NCBI GenBank assembly: GCA_900540205.1
Contig: UQER01000016.1
Coordinates: forward strand, 4,376 to 68,375
Reading direction: 5' to 3'
Source: an uncultured Porphyromonadaceae bacterium
GTDB lineage: Bacteria; Bacteroidota; Bacteroidia; Bacteroidales; Muribaculaceae
DNA: 64,000 nucleotides
Positions 9,077-17,718 of this stretch are shown in pieces (position 1 is the stretch's first letter; every line of letters begins with the position of its first letter). The position numbers and the translations under genes are program-made. The notes below the pieces were generated by a model that worked only from the letters and a program-made list of their open reading frames with translations, made no database searches and was not told the origin of the DNA.

Positions 9077-10399
9077 TTATTTTATGAGGAAGCGGTAAAT
9101 GTCGTTTGAATTGGCGTAGATAAGCAGCGCGAAAAGCAGGAACATCCCCGCCATCTGCGCGTATTCCAGGAACTTCTCCGAGGGCTTGCGGCGCGTGACC
9201 ACTTCCCACAGCAGGAATGCCACATGGCCGCCGTCGAGCGCCGGTATGGGGATTATGTTCATGAATGCCAGGATAATCGACAGGAATGCGGTCATCTCCC
9301 AGAAGGTGCGCCAGTTCCATTTGGCAGGGAAAAGGTTGCCGATGGCGCCGAAACCTCCGATGCTCTCTGCACCCTCCTTGGTGAAGATGTGCTTGAGCGA
9401 GCCTACATAAGTGACGAGCATTTCGGTGCCGTTGGAGGCTCCGATGGGGATGGCCTGCAGGATGTTGTACTGCGTTGTGTCGCATTTGAACACCTCCATG
9501 GGCGCCATCAGGCCGAAGCCGAGTTTGCCGTTTTCGGTAGGGGTGGCGGTGGTCGTGATGGTGTCGGTGCCGCGCAGAAGACCTATCCGGGTGGGCTGGC
9601 TCTTATGTGCGAGCAATGCGGGGGCAAGCTCGGTGTATGATGGGGTGGGTGTATCTCCAACGGATATGATGCGGTCGCCCTCGGCCAGTCCGGCCTTTGC
9701 CGCCGCTTCGCCCGGCATCACCTGCTTGACGAACACCGGCAGACGGTAGGCCATGAAGGGGTCGTTTTGCGGCAGTTTGGCCACAATCCCGTCGGGGATG
9801 TCGATTGTCACGGTGTCGGTGTGGTTGCGCAGCACAGTCACCTTGTCAGCCTCCAGCATGTTGTAGAGAGCCGAACGGTTGCGCGAGTCGATGGTCTGGC
9901 CGTCGGCTTCAAGGAGTATGTCGCCGTTCTTGAATCCCAAGGATTGGGCAGCCTCGGTGAAGTCCATCCCTTCGTAGGCGTTCTGGAACGGGATGGTCTT
10001 TTCGCCCCAGTACCATGCTATGCCTGCATAAATGATGATGGCAAGCAGGAAGTTGTTGATTACGCCGCCGGTCATCACCAGCAGTCGCTGCCATGCAGGT
10101 TTGGAGCGGAACTCCCAGTCTTTGGCCGGCTGCGCCATCTGTTCGCGGTCCATCGACTCATCTATCATTCCGGCTATTTTTACGTAGCCTCCGAGAGGAA
10201 GCCAGCCGATGCCGTAGGTGGTGTCGCTGTTCTTCGGCTTCCATTTTGCAAGCGAGAACCATGGGTTGAAGAAAAGATAGAACTTTTCAACGCGTATCTT
10301 GAACACTCTGGCCCACAGGAAGTGACCGAGCTCATGGATGAACACCAGGAGCGACAGCGCCACTATGAGCTGCAGGGCTTTTATGAGGAATGTTTCCAT
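9077..10399 (-). CDS. rseP: Site-2 protease RseP (M50)
   Basis: Intramembrane zinc protease that releases membrane-anchored regulators, such as anti-sigma factors, and may cut leftover signal peptides. 440 aa. HELGH at residues 22-26 lies in the first membrane helix. PDZ-like domains fill about 130-300 (AKAGLAEGDRIISVGD). The second metal-binding motif is PALDGGH in the penultimate helix. Several hydrophobic helices close the protein. It follows dxr on the same strand with a 72-nt gap; the dxr-rseP pairing is common in bacteria. Confidence 0.95.
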   Translation of the reverse strand: METFLIKALQLIVALSLLVFIHELGHFLWARVFKIRVEKFYLFFNPWFSLAKWKPKNSDTTYGIGWLPLGGYVKIAGMIDESMDREQMAQPAKDWEFRSKPAWQRLLVMTGGVINNFLLAIIIYAGIAWYWGEKTIPFQNAYEGMDFTEAAQSLGFKNGDILLEADGQTIDSRNRSALYNMLEADKVTVLRNHTDTVTIDIPDGIVAKLPQNDPFMAYRLPVFVKQVMPGEAAAKAGLAEGDRIISVGDTPTPSYTELAPALLAHKSQPTRIGLLRGTDTITTTATPTENGKLGFGLMAPMEVFKCDTTQYNILQAIPIGASNGTEMLVTYVGSLKHIFTKEGAESIGGFGAIGNLFPAKWNWRTFWEMTAFLSIILAFMNIIPIPALDGGHVAFLLWEVVTRRKPSEKFLEYAQMAGMFLLFALLIYANSNDIYRFLIK

Positions 10400-10471
10400 C
10401 TGTTATAATCGGGGTGTTTGGTCTGTTATTGGAACCTGTAAAATCTGCGGCAGGATGCAGAAAAACAGGCG

Positions 10472-11692
10472 TTATTTCTCAATAAGGTTTTGCACAAACC
10501 GGCGGGTTGCTGCGTTCACTTCAACATAGTCGTCGAGCGTGGGGTTGGTCACCATCGGCATGGCTTCGAGAGCCTCGGTGATGAGCGTGTATATGCGTGT
10601 GAAGCCGATGCGCTCGTGCAGGAACGCATCTACGGCAACCTCATTTGCCGCATTGATGATGCAGGCGGTGGTGCCACCGCGCTCAAGAGCGTAATGTCCG
10701 AGCTTGATGCCGGGGAAACGGGTGGTGTCGGGCGCTTCGAATGTCAGTTGTGTAAGGTGTGCGAGCGTAAGCGGTGAGTCGGATGTGGCCAGACGGGTGG
10801 CCTCGCCGAGTGCGTAGCGGATGGGCAGACGCATGTCGGGCACTCCGAGCTGAGCCTTGACAGCGCCGTCAACGAACTCTACCATCGAATGCACAATGGA
10901 CTGGGGATGCACAATGGCCGAAATCTTCTCCGGAGCCATGTCGAACAGCCAGCGTGCCTCGATTATCTCGAAGGCCTTGTTGACCATCGTGGCTGAATCG
11001 ATGGTGATTTTCGCACCCATCGACCAGTTGGGGTGATGGAGGGCGTCGCGCATGGTCACTGAGTTGAGCTGTGCCTGGGTGTGATTGCGGAACGGACCGC
11101 CGGATGCGGTGATGATGAGGCGGCGCACACGCGAGGGGTCTTCCCCCACGAGACATTGATAGATTGCGGAATGTTCGGAGTCGACAGGCATGATGCGCGA
11201 GGGGCTGTGGCGCAGGGCGTCGGTGACCAGTTCGCCGGCCACAACCATAGTTTCCTTGTTGGCAAGGGCAATGTCCTTCCCGGCCTTGATTGCGCGCAGG
11301 GTGGGCGCCAGGCCGCTGTAGCCCACGGTGGCTGTCACTACAGTGTCAAAGCAGTCCGATTCCATAGCGTTGTCGATGGCTTCCTGCCCGGCCGCTGTGG
11401 CTATGCCGAGCGGTGCGAGAGCGTCGCGGAGCTTCCAGTAAAGGCTTTCATCTGCTATGATTGCCATCTGCGGACGCCATTTTATGGCCTGCTGAATGAG
11501 CGTGTCGGCCTTCCGGCCGGCAACGAGCAGGGTAGGTCTGAATCGGTCGGGGTACTCGGCGATTACTTGCAGTGTCTGCGTGCCGATTGACCCTGTGGAG
11601 CCCAGGATTGCAATCCTATTTGGGCGCGTAGCATTATTTGTTTCTGTTGAAATCACTGTGGAGAAGGGTAAAATATTGGGGTTGAATGTCAT
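10472..11692 (-). CDS. dxr: 1-deoxy-D-xylulose 5-phosphate reductoisomerase
   Basis: Second step of the MEP isoprenoid pathway: DXP to MEP using NADPH. The N-terminal Rossmann motif is IAILGSTGSIGTQ. ANKETMVVAGELV, MPVDSEHSAIYQ and GAKITIDSATMVNKAFEIIEARWLF are the conserved metal/substrate segments. I place the start at the ATG at 11690-11692 (406 aa, MTFNPNILPF), because the longer TTG start at 11710 would overlap the expected transcription start of the -7 box at 11715-11722. About 25 residues precede the Rossmann strand, more than in E. coli. Followed by rseP. Confidence 0.95.
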   Translation of the reverse strand: MTFNPNILPFSTVISTETNNATRPNRIAILGSTGSIGTQTLQVIAEYPDRFRPTLLVAGRKADTLIQQAIKWRPQMAIIADESLYWKLRDALAPLGIATAAGQEAIDNAMESDCFDTVVTATVGYSGLAPTLRAIKAGKDIALANKETMVVAGELVTDALRHSPSRIMPVDSEHSAIYQCLVGEDPSRVRRLIITASGGPFRNHTQAQLNSVTMRDALHHPNWSMGAKITIDSATMVNKAFEIIEARWLFDMAPEKISAIVHPQSIVHSMVEFVDGAVKAQLGVPDMRLPIRYALGEATRLATSDSPLTLAHLTQLTFEAPDTTRFPGIKLGHYALERGGTTACIINAANEVAVDAFLHERIGFTRIYTLITEALEAMPMVTNPTLDDYVEVNAATRRFVQNLIEK

Positions 11693-11714
11693 GATATCCG
11701 AGACATTCAACCCA

Positions 11715-11745
11715 CAAATTTACGAAATTCCATTGGATTTATAAA
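11715..11745 (-). promoter_or_regulatory. dxr promoter
   Basis: Minus-strand TAAATTTG (11715-11722) is a perfect -7 box. Nineteen nt upstream is TTTA (11742-11745), one mismatch from the -33 TTTG. The -33 falls on the edge of the 10-bp tandem repeat array, so the repeats could affect this promoter. Confidence 0.55.
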
Positions 11746-11850
11746 GTTCTGATAAATTCGGATAAGCTCTGATAAGCTCTGATAAACTCTGATAAGTTCT
11801 GGTAAGCTCTGATAAGTTCTGATAAGATCGGATAAGCTCTTATAAGATTT
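11741..11850. repeat. 10-bp tandem repeat array, GATAAGCTCT
   Basis: About eleven consecutive 10-nt units related to GATAAGCTCT fill the region, for example GATAAGCTCT (11761 and 11771), GATAAACTCT (11781), GATAAGTTCT (11791 and 11811) and GGTAAGCTCT (11801). The unit length is strictly 10 nt. The following 30 nt (11851-11880) consist of the same unit in inverse orientation. It lies in the cydB-dxr intergenic space. Confidence 0.9.
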
Positions 11851-11876
11851 ATCAGAGCTTATAAGAGCTTATCCGA
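11828..11876. repeat. Perfect 19-bp inverted repeat at the end of the array
   Basis: TCGGATAAGCTCTTATAAG (11828-11846) and CTTATAAGAGCTTATCCGA (11858-11876) are exact reverse complements separated by 11 nt. It lies 30 nt after the cydB stop (minus strand), so it may act as the cydB 3' hairpin. No T-tract follows, so intrinsic termination is unproven. Confidence 0.85.
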
Positions 11877-11905
11877 GCTTATGAGTGTGTGCAACGGGGT
11901 GGTGA

Positions 11906-13048
11906 TCAGTAGATGTGGTCGTCGGCGTCGAGTTCGGCGGTGGTGAGGGGCTTGGTGGTCATTTTGTGCCATACGTAGGCGATGTAGCCGATCACTACTG
12001 GGAGCAGAACTGTGACCCACGCCATCACTTTGAGGGTGAAGTAGGTGGAGGAGCTGTTGGTGATGAAGAGCGAGCTTTCGGGATGAGTTGTGGAGGGGAG
12101 GTAGGCGGTGTTGTTGTATCCGCTGATGCACAGCAGCGATGTGACGGCCATAACCACGCCCACGCCTGTGATCCAGAACCCGGCCTTGAAGCTTCCTTTG
12201 AGGAGGGTGGTGTTGATGATGCCGAAGAGCACGAGCAGCACACCGATGAGGAATGTGGCGCCTATCCACCACAGGTCGATGAAGTTAAAGAAATATTTGT
12301 ATGGTACTGCCACCACAAGACCGTCAGCCTCCATAGCATATCCGGGGCTCATGAAGAGTGCGAACAGGAATGCCAGAAAGAAGAGCACGAAGATGGTGCC
12401 GTTGATGAGAGCCTTTGCACGCATGTCGGCCGGAAATCTGGAGCCGTCGGTGGTGCGCACCGACATGCCGAAGAACAGTGCGCTCATGGTGCGTGCCAGG
12501 AAATATACGGCTACGCCGAGCAGGAGGTTCTTGACGGAGAAAATCTGCTCCCAGCCGTGTTGCGGGTTCCATGTGGAGATCACGGGCGATGCGGCGTCGA
12601 GTATGCTCTGGCGCGACACCTCGAAGTCTGCGCCGAAGAACTGCATCCCCACGGCCACTCCGAGCAGCACACAGCCCACGAATCCGTTGATGAGCAGGAA
12701 AATGTCGTAGGTGGTCTGACCCAGCACATTGCCCGGTTTCGACCGGAATTCATAGCTCACTGCCTGCAGGATGAAGCTCAGCAGAATGAGCATCCAGAGC
12801 CAGTAGGCACCCCCGAAGCTGGTGGAGTAGTAGAGCGGGAAAGATGCGAAGAATGCTCCGCCGAACACCACCAGCGTGGTGAATGTCAGTTCCCATTTGC
12901 GGCCGAGGGCGTTGACAAGGAGGGTTTTAAGTTTGGGATTGCGGGTGTTCCATATCATGGTCTGGCCGCCCTGCACGAAGAGCAGGAACACAAGCAGCCC
13001 GCCAAGCAGCGAAATCACCAGCCACCAGTATATTTGTAATGCTTCCAT
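11906..13048 (-). CDS. cydB: Cytochrome bd oxidase subunit II
   Basis: Membrane subunit of the high-affinity quinol:O2 oxidoreductase. 380 aa with about 8-9 hydrophobic helices. The start YWWLVISLLGGLLVFLLFVQGGQTM is characteristic of CydB, as is GRKWELTFTTLVVFGGAFFASFPLYY. Lies 57 nt downstream of cydA. It supports microaerobic respiration and oxygen scavenging in a gut anaerobe. Confidence 0.96.
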   Translation of the reverse strand: MEALQIYWWLVISLLGGLLVFLLFVQGGQTMIWNTRNPKLKTLLVNALGRKWELTFTTLVVFGGAFFASFPLYYSTSFGGAYWLWMLILLSFILQAVSYEFRSKPGNVLGQTTYDIFLLINGFVGCVLLGVAVGMQFFGADFEVSRQSILDAASPVISTWNPQHGWEQIFSVKNLLLGVAVYFLARTMSALFFGMSVRTTDGSRFPADMRAKALINGTIFVLFFLAFLFALFMSPGYAMEADGLVVAVPYKYFFNFIDLWWIGATFLIGVLLVLFGIINTTLLKGSFKAGFWITGVGVVMAVTSLLCISGYNNTAYLPSTTHPESSLFITNSSSTYFTLKVMAWVTVLLPVVIGYIAYVWHKMTTKPLTTAELDADDHIY

Positions 13049-13105
13049 ATCGGTTTCAGTTGAAAATTAGAGGTTTGAGGAAAGATAATGGGGTAGTGGC
13101 CGTCA

Positions 13106-14674
13106 TCAGTCGTTGTCGGCGAGGATGTCACGCCGCGAAGCCTTGGCAATTTCGCGTGTCATGATGCTCACTTCGGCCACGAGCAGGCCGATGAACACCA
13201 CCACGAACATCCAGAATGTGAGCTGCACAGAGCCTGCCGAGATGGCGCTGATTGCGGCGCGGGTGGGGAGAAGCCCCTCGATTGTCCAGGGCTGGCGTCC
13301 CATTTCGGCTGTGACCCATCCCGCCTCGCTTACGAGCCAGACAACCGGGATGGTGAGGATTCCGAAGAAAATCACCCATCCTTTTTCCATGGTCTCAGGC
13401 TTGCGATAGCAGAGGAAAAGCATCACCACGAAGAACAGCAGCAGATAGCCGCCGCCCATCACCATCACGCGGAAGGCGTAGAATGTAAGTGCCACCGGTG
13501 GCACGGCTTCATCCACACTGTCGAGAAATCCGTAGCCGAAGAACTGGAAGTCGGCCTTTATGTCGGCCTCGGCGGCTTGCATGGCAGCGGTGTCGTTGGC
13601 CTTCATTGCGGCCTCGTAGCGGCGCAGCGCCTCCTGGGCAGCGCGTCCGCGCTCTATACGTTCGGCATAGCTGACGGTGTTGACTGTGTCGCCCTGAGCG
13701 TTCACCGAAACGCCGTCGATGAGGTCGTTGATGCCCGGCACAAAGCTGTCGGCATCATGGTTGGCAAGTATGGACAGCCCTTTGGGGATGGCTATCTCGC
13801 CGAGTATGGCAGGCTTGTCGTCGGTGCGTTCCTTCGACGGGTTGATTATGCCGAATGCCACAAGCGACTGTCCGCAGGAGCCGTTGTAAAGACCCTCCAT
13901 GGCAGCCAGTTTCATGGGCTGCACTTTGGCAACCTGAACGGCCGAGCCGTCGCCGGTCCAGATGGTGAGCACAATGCCGGCCAGACCTACCCACGATGCC
14001 ACTTTCATCGAGTCCTTGGCAAGGGATATGTTGCTTTTCTTATAGAGGAACCAGCAGCTAACGCCCACTACGAACACGGCGCCGAGCACCCATCCGGAAA
14101 GCACTGTGTGGAAGAATTTGTTGACTGCCACGGGCGACAGGGCCACATCGGCGAACGATACCATCACGTTGCGCATCTGAGCGGGATCGAATTCCATACC
14201 CACGGGATACTGCATCCAGGCGTTGGCCACCAGAATCCAGTAGGCCGACAGGCACACACCCGCTGCGGTGAGCCAGGTGGAGGCCAGATGGAACCCCTTG
14301 CTGACGCGGTTCCAGCCGAAGAACATCACGGCGATGAAAGTGGATTCAAGGAAGAACGCCACGATGCCTTCGATGGCCAGCGGGGCGCCGAAAATGTCGC
14401 CCACGAACCATGAGTAATTGCTCCAGTTTGTGCCGAACTCGAATTCGAGAATAATGCCGGTGGCCACGCCGCAGGCAAAGTTGATGCCGAAAAGGAGCAT
14501 CCAGAATTTTGTGATTTTTTTCCAGCGTTCCAGGCCGGTTTTAAGATAGATGCTTTCCATGATGCCCACAATGAGCGAAAGCCCGATGGTGAGCGGCACG
14601 AAAAGCCAGTGAACTATGGCCGTCAGGGCGAATTGTCCGCGCGACCAGTCAATGGTGCTGAGAAGATCTTCCAT
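13106..14674 (-). CDS. cydA: Cytochrome bd oxidase subunit I
   Basis: Binds haems b558, b595 and d and oxidises quinol. 522 aa. The N-terminus DWSRGQFALTAIVHWLFVPLTIGLS contains the conserved haem-ligand His (residue 22). Later segments typical of CydA include WTGDGSAVQVAKVQPMKLAAMEG and the C-terminal GWVTAEMGRQPWTIEGLLPT. The periplasmic quinol loop (about residues 255-375) is rich in Ala, Asp and Glu. Upstream by 30 nt is a DUF4492 protein, downstream is cydB. Confidence 0.96.
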   Translation of the reverse strand: MEDLLSTIDWSRGQFALTAIVHWLFVPLTIGLSLIVGIMESIYLKTGLERWKKITKFWMLLFGINFACGVATGIILEFEFGTNWSNYSWFVGDIFGAPLAIEGIVAFFLESTFIAVMFFGWNRVSKGFHLASTWLTAAGVCLSAYWILVANAWMQYPVGMEFDPAQMRNVMVSFADVALSPVAVNKFFHTVLSGWVLGAVFVVGVSCWFLYKKSNISLAKDSMKVASWVGLAGIVLTIWTGDGSAVQVAKVQPMKLAAMEGLYNGSCGQSLVAFGIINPSKERTDDKPAILGEIAIPKGLSILANHDADSFVPGINDLIDGVSVNAQGDTVNTVSYAERIERGRAAQEALRRYEAAMKANDTAAMQAAEADIKADFQFFGYGFLDSVDEAVPPVALTFYAFRVMVMGGGYLLLFFVVMLFLCYRKPETMEKGWVIFFGILTIPVVWLVSEAGWVTAEMGRQPWTIEGLLPTRAAISAISAGSVQLTFWMFVVVFIGLLVAEVSIMTREIAKASRRDILADND

Positions 14675-14704
14675 GGTCGGAGTGTTTGGTTGTTATGTAG
14701 TGTG

Positions 14705-14950
14705 TTAGTTGTTTTCGGCCGGATGGCTTGCGGGAGCAGGCTGCGACAGGGCATGGCGCACGGCGGCGGCACGGTCGCGGTCGTTGTCGTAGTTCTCCTG
14801 CAGTATGTCGGGGAAAAAGAACAGCCTGAATATGGCGAAGAGAATCACCAGCTTGATGATGATGATGGCCCACAGCCGACGTCCCACGGTCATTGACCGG
14901 AAACCGTCGACATACATGTGGAATGCCCGGCTGAAAAATCCCTCGCTCAT
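14705..14950 (-). CDS. DUF4492 small membrane protein linked to cydAB
   Basis: 81 aa. SRAFHMYVDGFRSMTVGRRL is an amphipathic N-terminal segment. One hydrophobic helix follows (about 26-48, LWAIIIIKLVILFAIFRLFF), then FFPDILQENYDND and a polar tail. It is the first gene of the likely DUF4492-cydA-cydB operon. DUF4492 genes are known next to cydAB in Bacteroidota, but no function is established. By position and topology it could be an accessory subunit analogous to CydX of proteobacteria; this is inference. Confidence 0.85.
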   Translation of the reverse strand: MSEGFFSRAFHMYVDGFRSMTVGRRLWAIIIIKLVILFAIFRLFFFPDILQENYDNDRDRAAAVRHALSQPAPASHPAENN

Positions 14951-15015
14951 GTGCTTGTTGATGGTGGCTGAATCTTTTTTTAGGATAACGGCTCCGTTTT
15001 TTCTGTTTTTTAATC

Positions 15016-15023
15016 TAACTTTG
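15016..15023 (+). promoter_or_regulatory. -7 box upstream of DUF4494 gene
   Basis: TAACTTTG matches TAnnTTTG. Its leader would be about 95 nt. No exact TTTG lies 19-21 nt upstream. Confidence 0.4.
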
Positions 15024-15122
15024 CCGCTGCATTTCTGGTTTGGTTGTAGTGTGTAAGCAATACAGCCGAAACAAATTTAGATAACTTTCCAATCTTTACA
15101 AAACAATTACAATAAAAATATC

Positions 15123-15572
15123 ATGGCAAGTTGGTTTGAATGTAAAATACGTTACGACAAGACTCAGGAGAACGGTTCAATCAAGAAAGTGACCGAACCC
15201 TATCTGGTGGATGCGCTGAGCTTTACAGAGGCGGAGGCGCGTATCATAGAGGAGCAGACCCCGTTCATCAGCGGTGAAGTGAATGTCACCGCGGTGAAGC
15301 GCACAAAAATCAGTGAGATTTTCTGGGACGACTCGGCCGACAAGTGGTATCTGGTCAAGGTGGCTTTTATCACCATCGACGAGAAATCGGCTGTTGAGAA
15401 GAAAACCACATCGCTCATACTGGTGGCCGGCTCCGATTTCAAGGGCGCTTACGACAACTTCATGGAGGGGATGAAAGGCACAATGGCCGATTTCGAGATT
15501 GTTTCGATAACCGAAACACCCCTGATGGATGTTTATAAGGTGAAGGTGAAAGAGGACAAGCCCGCACAGTGA
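15123..15572 (+). CDS. DUF4494 domain protein
   Basis: 149 aa cytosolic protein without signal peptide or membrane helix. WFECKIRYDKTQENGSIKKV, VDALSFTEAEARIIEEQTP and KWYLVKVAFITIDEKSAVEK are the recognisable blocks of the Bacteroidota DUF4494 family. The function is unknown. Its repeated 'expose/verify' beta strands resemble phage-derived or regulator scaffolds only superficially. Followed after 66 nt by yggS, likely the same transcript. Confidence 0.85.
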   Translation: MASWFECKIRYDKTQENGSIKKVTEPYLVDALSFTEAEARIIEEQTPFISGEVNVTAVKRTKISEIFWDDSADKWYLVKVAFITIDEKSAVEKKTTSLILVAGSDFKGAYDNFMEGMKGTMADFEIVSITETPLMDVYKVKVKEDKPAQ

Positions 15573-15638
15573 GGCGCACATGCTCCGCATGGGGCATCTC
15601 TTTCCATTGCTCAAATATTATCCAAAAACAGGTGAATC

Positions 15639-16310
15639 ATGTCGACAATAGCTGAGAATATATGTAAAATCAGGGAGTCGCTTCCCGAAGGCGTAACACT
15701 TGTGGCGGTGTCGAAGTTCCATCCGGCGCAGGCCATACAGGAAGCCTATGAAGCCGGGCAGCGAAACTTCGGCGAAAGCCGGGTGCAGGAGCTTGCGGCG
15801 AAGGTGCCGCAGCTGCCAGGCGATATCAATTGGCATTTCATCGGACATCTGCAGACCAACAAGGTGAAGCAGCTGCTGCAGTTGCGCCCGGCGCTTATCG
15901 AGAGTGTGGATACCGAACGCCTCCTCGACGTCATCGACCGCGAGGCTGTCAAGCTGGGTGTCACCGTACGTGTGCTCATGCAGCTGCATGTGGCCAGGGA
16001 GGAGACCAAATTCGGCTTCTCGCCCGACGAGCTGATGCAATATTTTGCCGACCGCAGGTTCGAGAGCCTTCAGGCCACACATATCTGCGGTGTGATGGGG
16101 ATGGCCTCGAACACCGACGACCAGACGCGCATTGCCGATGATTTCAATCTGATAGCCTCAACATTCCGCGACATCTGCACGCAGTGCCCCGATCTCCGGG
16201 GCTTCGACACAGTGAGTATGGGCATGAGCCACGATTATCCCCTCGCGGTGGATTGCGGTTCAACGATGGTGCGTGTAGGTACGGCCATATTCGGTGAACG
16301 TCAGTATTGA
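15639..16310 (+). CDS. YggS-family PLP-binding protein
   Basis: Pyridoxal-phosphate homeostasis protein (PLPBP). 223 aa, single alanine-racemase-like barrel. VTLVAVSKFHPAQAIQEAYEAG carries the PLP Lys. NFGESRVQELAAK, NWHFIGHLQTNK and FDTVSMGMSHDYPLAVDCGSTMVRVGTAIFGER are the classic YggS motifs. No catalytic activity is expected; it buffers PLP and affects amino-acid pools. Confidence 0.95.
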   Translation: MSTIAENICKIRESLPEGVTLVAVSKFHPAQAIQEAYEAGQRNFGESRVQELAAKVPQLPGDINWHFIGHLQTNKVKQLLQLRPALIESVDTERLLDVIDREAVKLGVTVRVLMQLHVAREETKFGFSPDELMQYFADRRFESLQATHICGVMGMASNTDDQTRIADDFNLIASTFRDICTQCPDLRGFDTVSMGMSHDYPLAVDCGSTMVRVGTAIFGERQY

Positions 16311-16340
16311 CATCCTAAGAATCGCTCTTGATTCCGGTAA

Positions 16341-16392
16341 AAACACAGCCGCCGCGTCAGAAATCCGATTCTGACGCGGCGGACGTGTTTTT
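16341..16392. terminator. Bidirectional terminator between yggS and CNNM gene
   Basis: CCGCCGCGTCAGAA (16349-16362) pairs with TTCTGACGCGGCGG (16369-16382), a perfect 14-bp stem with a 6-nt loop. T-run 16388-16392 follows on plus and an A-run precedes on the left, giving a T-run on minus. It serves both convergent transcripts. Confidence 0.9.
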
Positions 16393-16443
16393 GCGGCGGA
16401 CGCATTTTTATTGGTCCTGGAGCTGTTCCGGGCTGAGGTACTG

Positions 16444-17718
16444 TTATGCTGTGGGCTCGGACACGAGCACCTTGTCGATGCGTGCGCCGTCCATGTCCAC
16501 TATTTCGATATTCAGGCCGTTGTAAGTGAGTGTGTCGCCTGCATGAGGAATTTTCTTGAACTCTTCGAGGATAAGCCCGGCCACCGTTGAGAAATGCGCA
16601 GGGACATAGTCCTCTTCCCGGTGGAAAAATGTCAGGAAATCGTAAACGGGACACTGGCCGTCCACCAGCCAGCTGCGGCCGTCGGCGCGTGGGGTGATGA
16701 ACGCTTCGTCGGTGCCTACCTCAACCGGGCCGACAAGTCCGCCAAGCACATCGCAGAGCGTCACGAGACCCTGCACCTCGCCGTACTCGTCGCACACCAG
16801 TCCGCAATGCACGCCTTTATGTTTGAGTACGTCGAGTGCATCGTAAACCTGCATTATTTCCGGGATGAAAGTGCCTGGGCGCACCATCTCATTCAGGTTG
16901 AAATTATCGCCGCAGATGTCGAACACCAGATCTTTCAGATGCACCACACCTACGATGTGGGTGCGTGTGGCATCATATACGGGATAGCAACTGTGAGTGT
17001 CGCGTTTGATGGCGTCCTTTATCTGGCAGGCGGTCATGCCGAGGTCGAGCGAAACGAAATCTATTTTCGGCGTCATGATGGAGCTTATCTTCTCATCGCC
17101 CATGGCAAGGGCGCGGAACATGATGCCCTGTTCAAGGTCCTTTACCTCGCCAGCGTCGGTGCCTTCGCGGATTACGGATTTTATCTCCTCTTCGGTCACT
17201 TTCTCGGCTTCTTTGTCAAGGCCGAATATCTTTACGAGCAGTCCTGTTGATTTTGACAGCAGCCACACAGCGGGCATGGCTATCACTGACAGCAGCTTCA
17301 TCGGCTTTGCGACAATCAGAGCCACGCGGTAGGATGCATTGAGCCCTATACGTTTGGGAAACAGCTCGCCCACCACAATCGACAGGTAAGTCACCACAAT
17401 CACGATGGCCGTCTGGGCTGCCATTTTCGATGCAGAGGCAGGCACGCCGGCCGAAGAGAGCCATCCGGCAACGCTGTCGGCCAGTGCTGCGCCGGAGAAC
17501 AGACCGGTGAGGATGCCGATGAGTGTGATGCCTATCTGCACTGTGGATAGAAATTTGTCTGGCTCCTCCGACAGTTTCAATGCTATAGCCGCGCTTTTGC
17601 CCCCCTTGCGGGCGGCTGTGGCCAGTTTTGATTTACGTGCTGAAATCAGTGCTACCTCCGACATTGAGAAGATGCCGTTGAGCAGGATCAGGAAAATGAT
17701 TATCACGAGGTCGCTCAT
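16444..17718 (-). CDS. CNNM/CorC-type membrane protein (hemolysin family)
   Basis: Probable ion (Mg2+/Co2+) transport or homeostasis protein. 424 aa. The N-terminal DUF21/CNNM transmembrane domain (about 1-190) contains GIFSMSEVALISARKSKL and LFPKRIGLNASYRVALIVAKP. A cytosolic CBS pair follows (about 205-330: SIMTPKIDFVSLDL, HIVGVVHLKDL). The C-terminal CorC_HlyC domain (about 345-424) ends LTYNGLNIEIVDMDGARIDKVLV. The old name hemolysin is not evidence of lytic activity. Confidence 0.93.
   Translation of the reverse strand: MSDLVIIIFLILLNGIFSMSEVALISARKSKLATAARKGGKSAAIALKLSEEPDKFLSTVQIGITLIGILTGLFSGAALADSVAGWLSSAGVPASASKMAAQTAIVIVVTYLSIVVGELFPKRIGLNASYRVALIVAKPMKLLSVIAMPAVWLLSKSTGLLVKIFGLDKEAEKVTEEEIKSVIREGTDAGEVKDLEQGIMFRALAMGDEKISSIMTPKIDFVSLDLGMTACQIKDAIKRDTHSCYPVYDATRTHIVGVVHLKDLVFDICGDNFNLNEMVRPGTFIPEIMQVYDALDVLKHKGVHCGLVCDEYGEVQGLVTLCDVLGGLVGPVEVGTDEAFITPRADGRSWLVDGQCPVYDFLTFFHREEDYVPAHFSTVAGLILEEFKKIPHAGDTLTYNGLNIEIVDMDGARIDKVLVSEPTA

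Noticed and set aside
11741..11850. CRISPR array
   Set aside because: Units are 10 nt with no spacers and no cas genes; a simple tandem repeat.
11915..13039. 374-residue plus-strand frame opposite cydB
   Set aside because: Antisense of the CydB frame; translation is His/Glu/Cys-rich noise produced by the membrane-protein codons.
16444..17718. Virulence hemolysin
   Set aside because: CNNM-CBS-CorC layout indicates ion homeostasis; the name hemolysin is historical.
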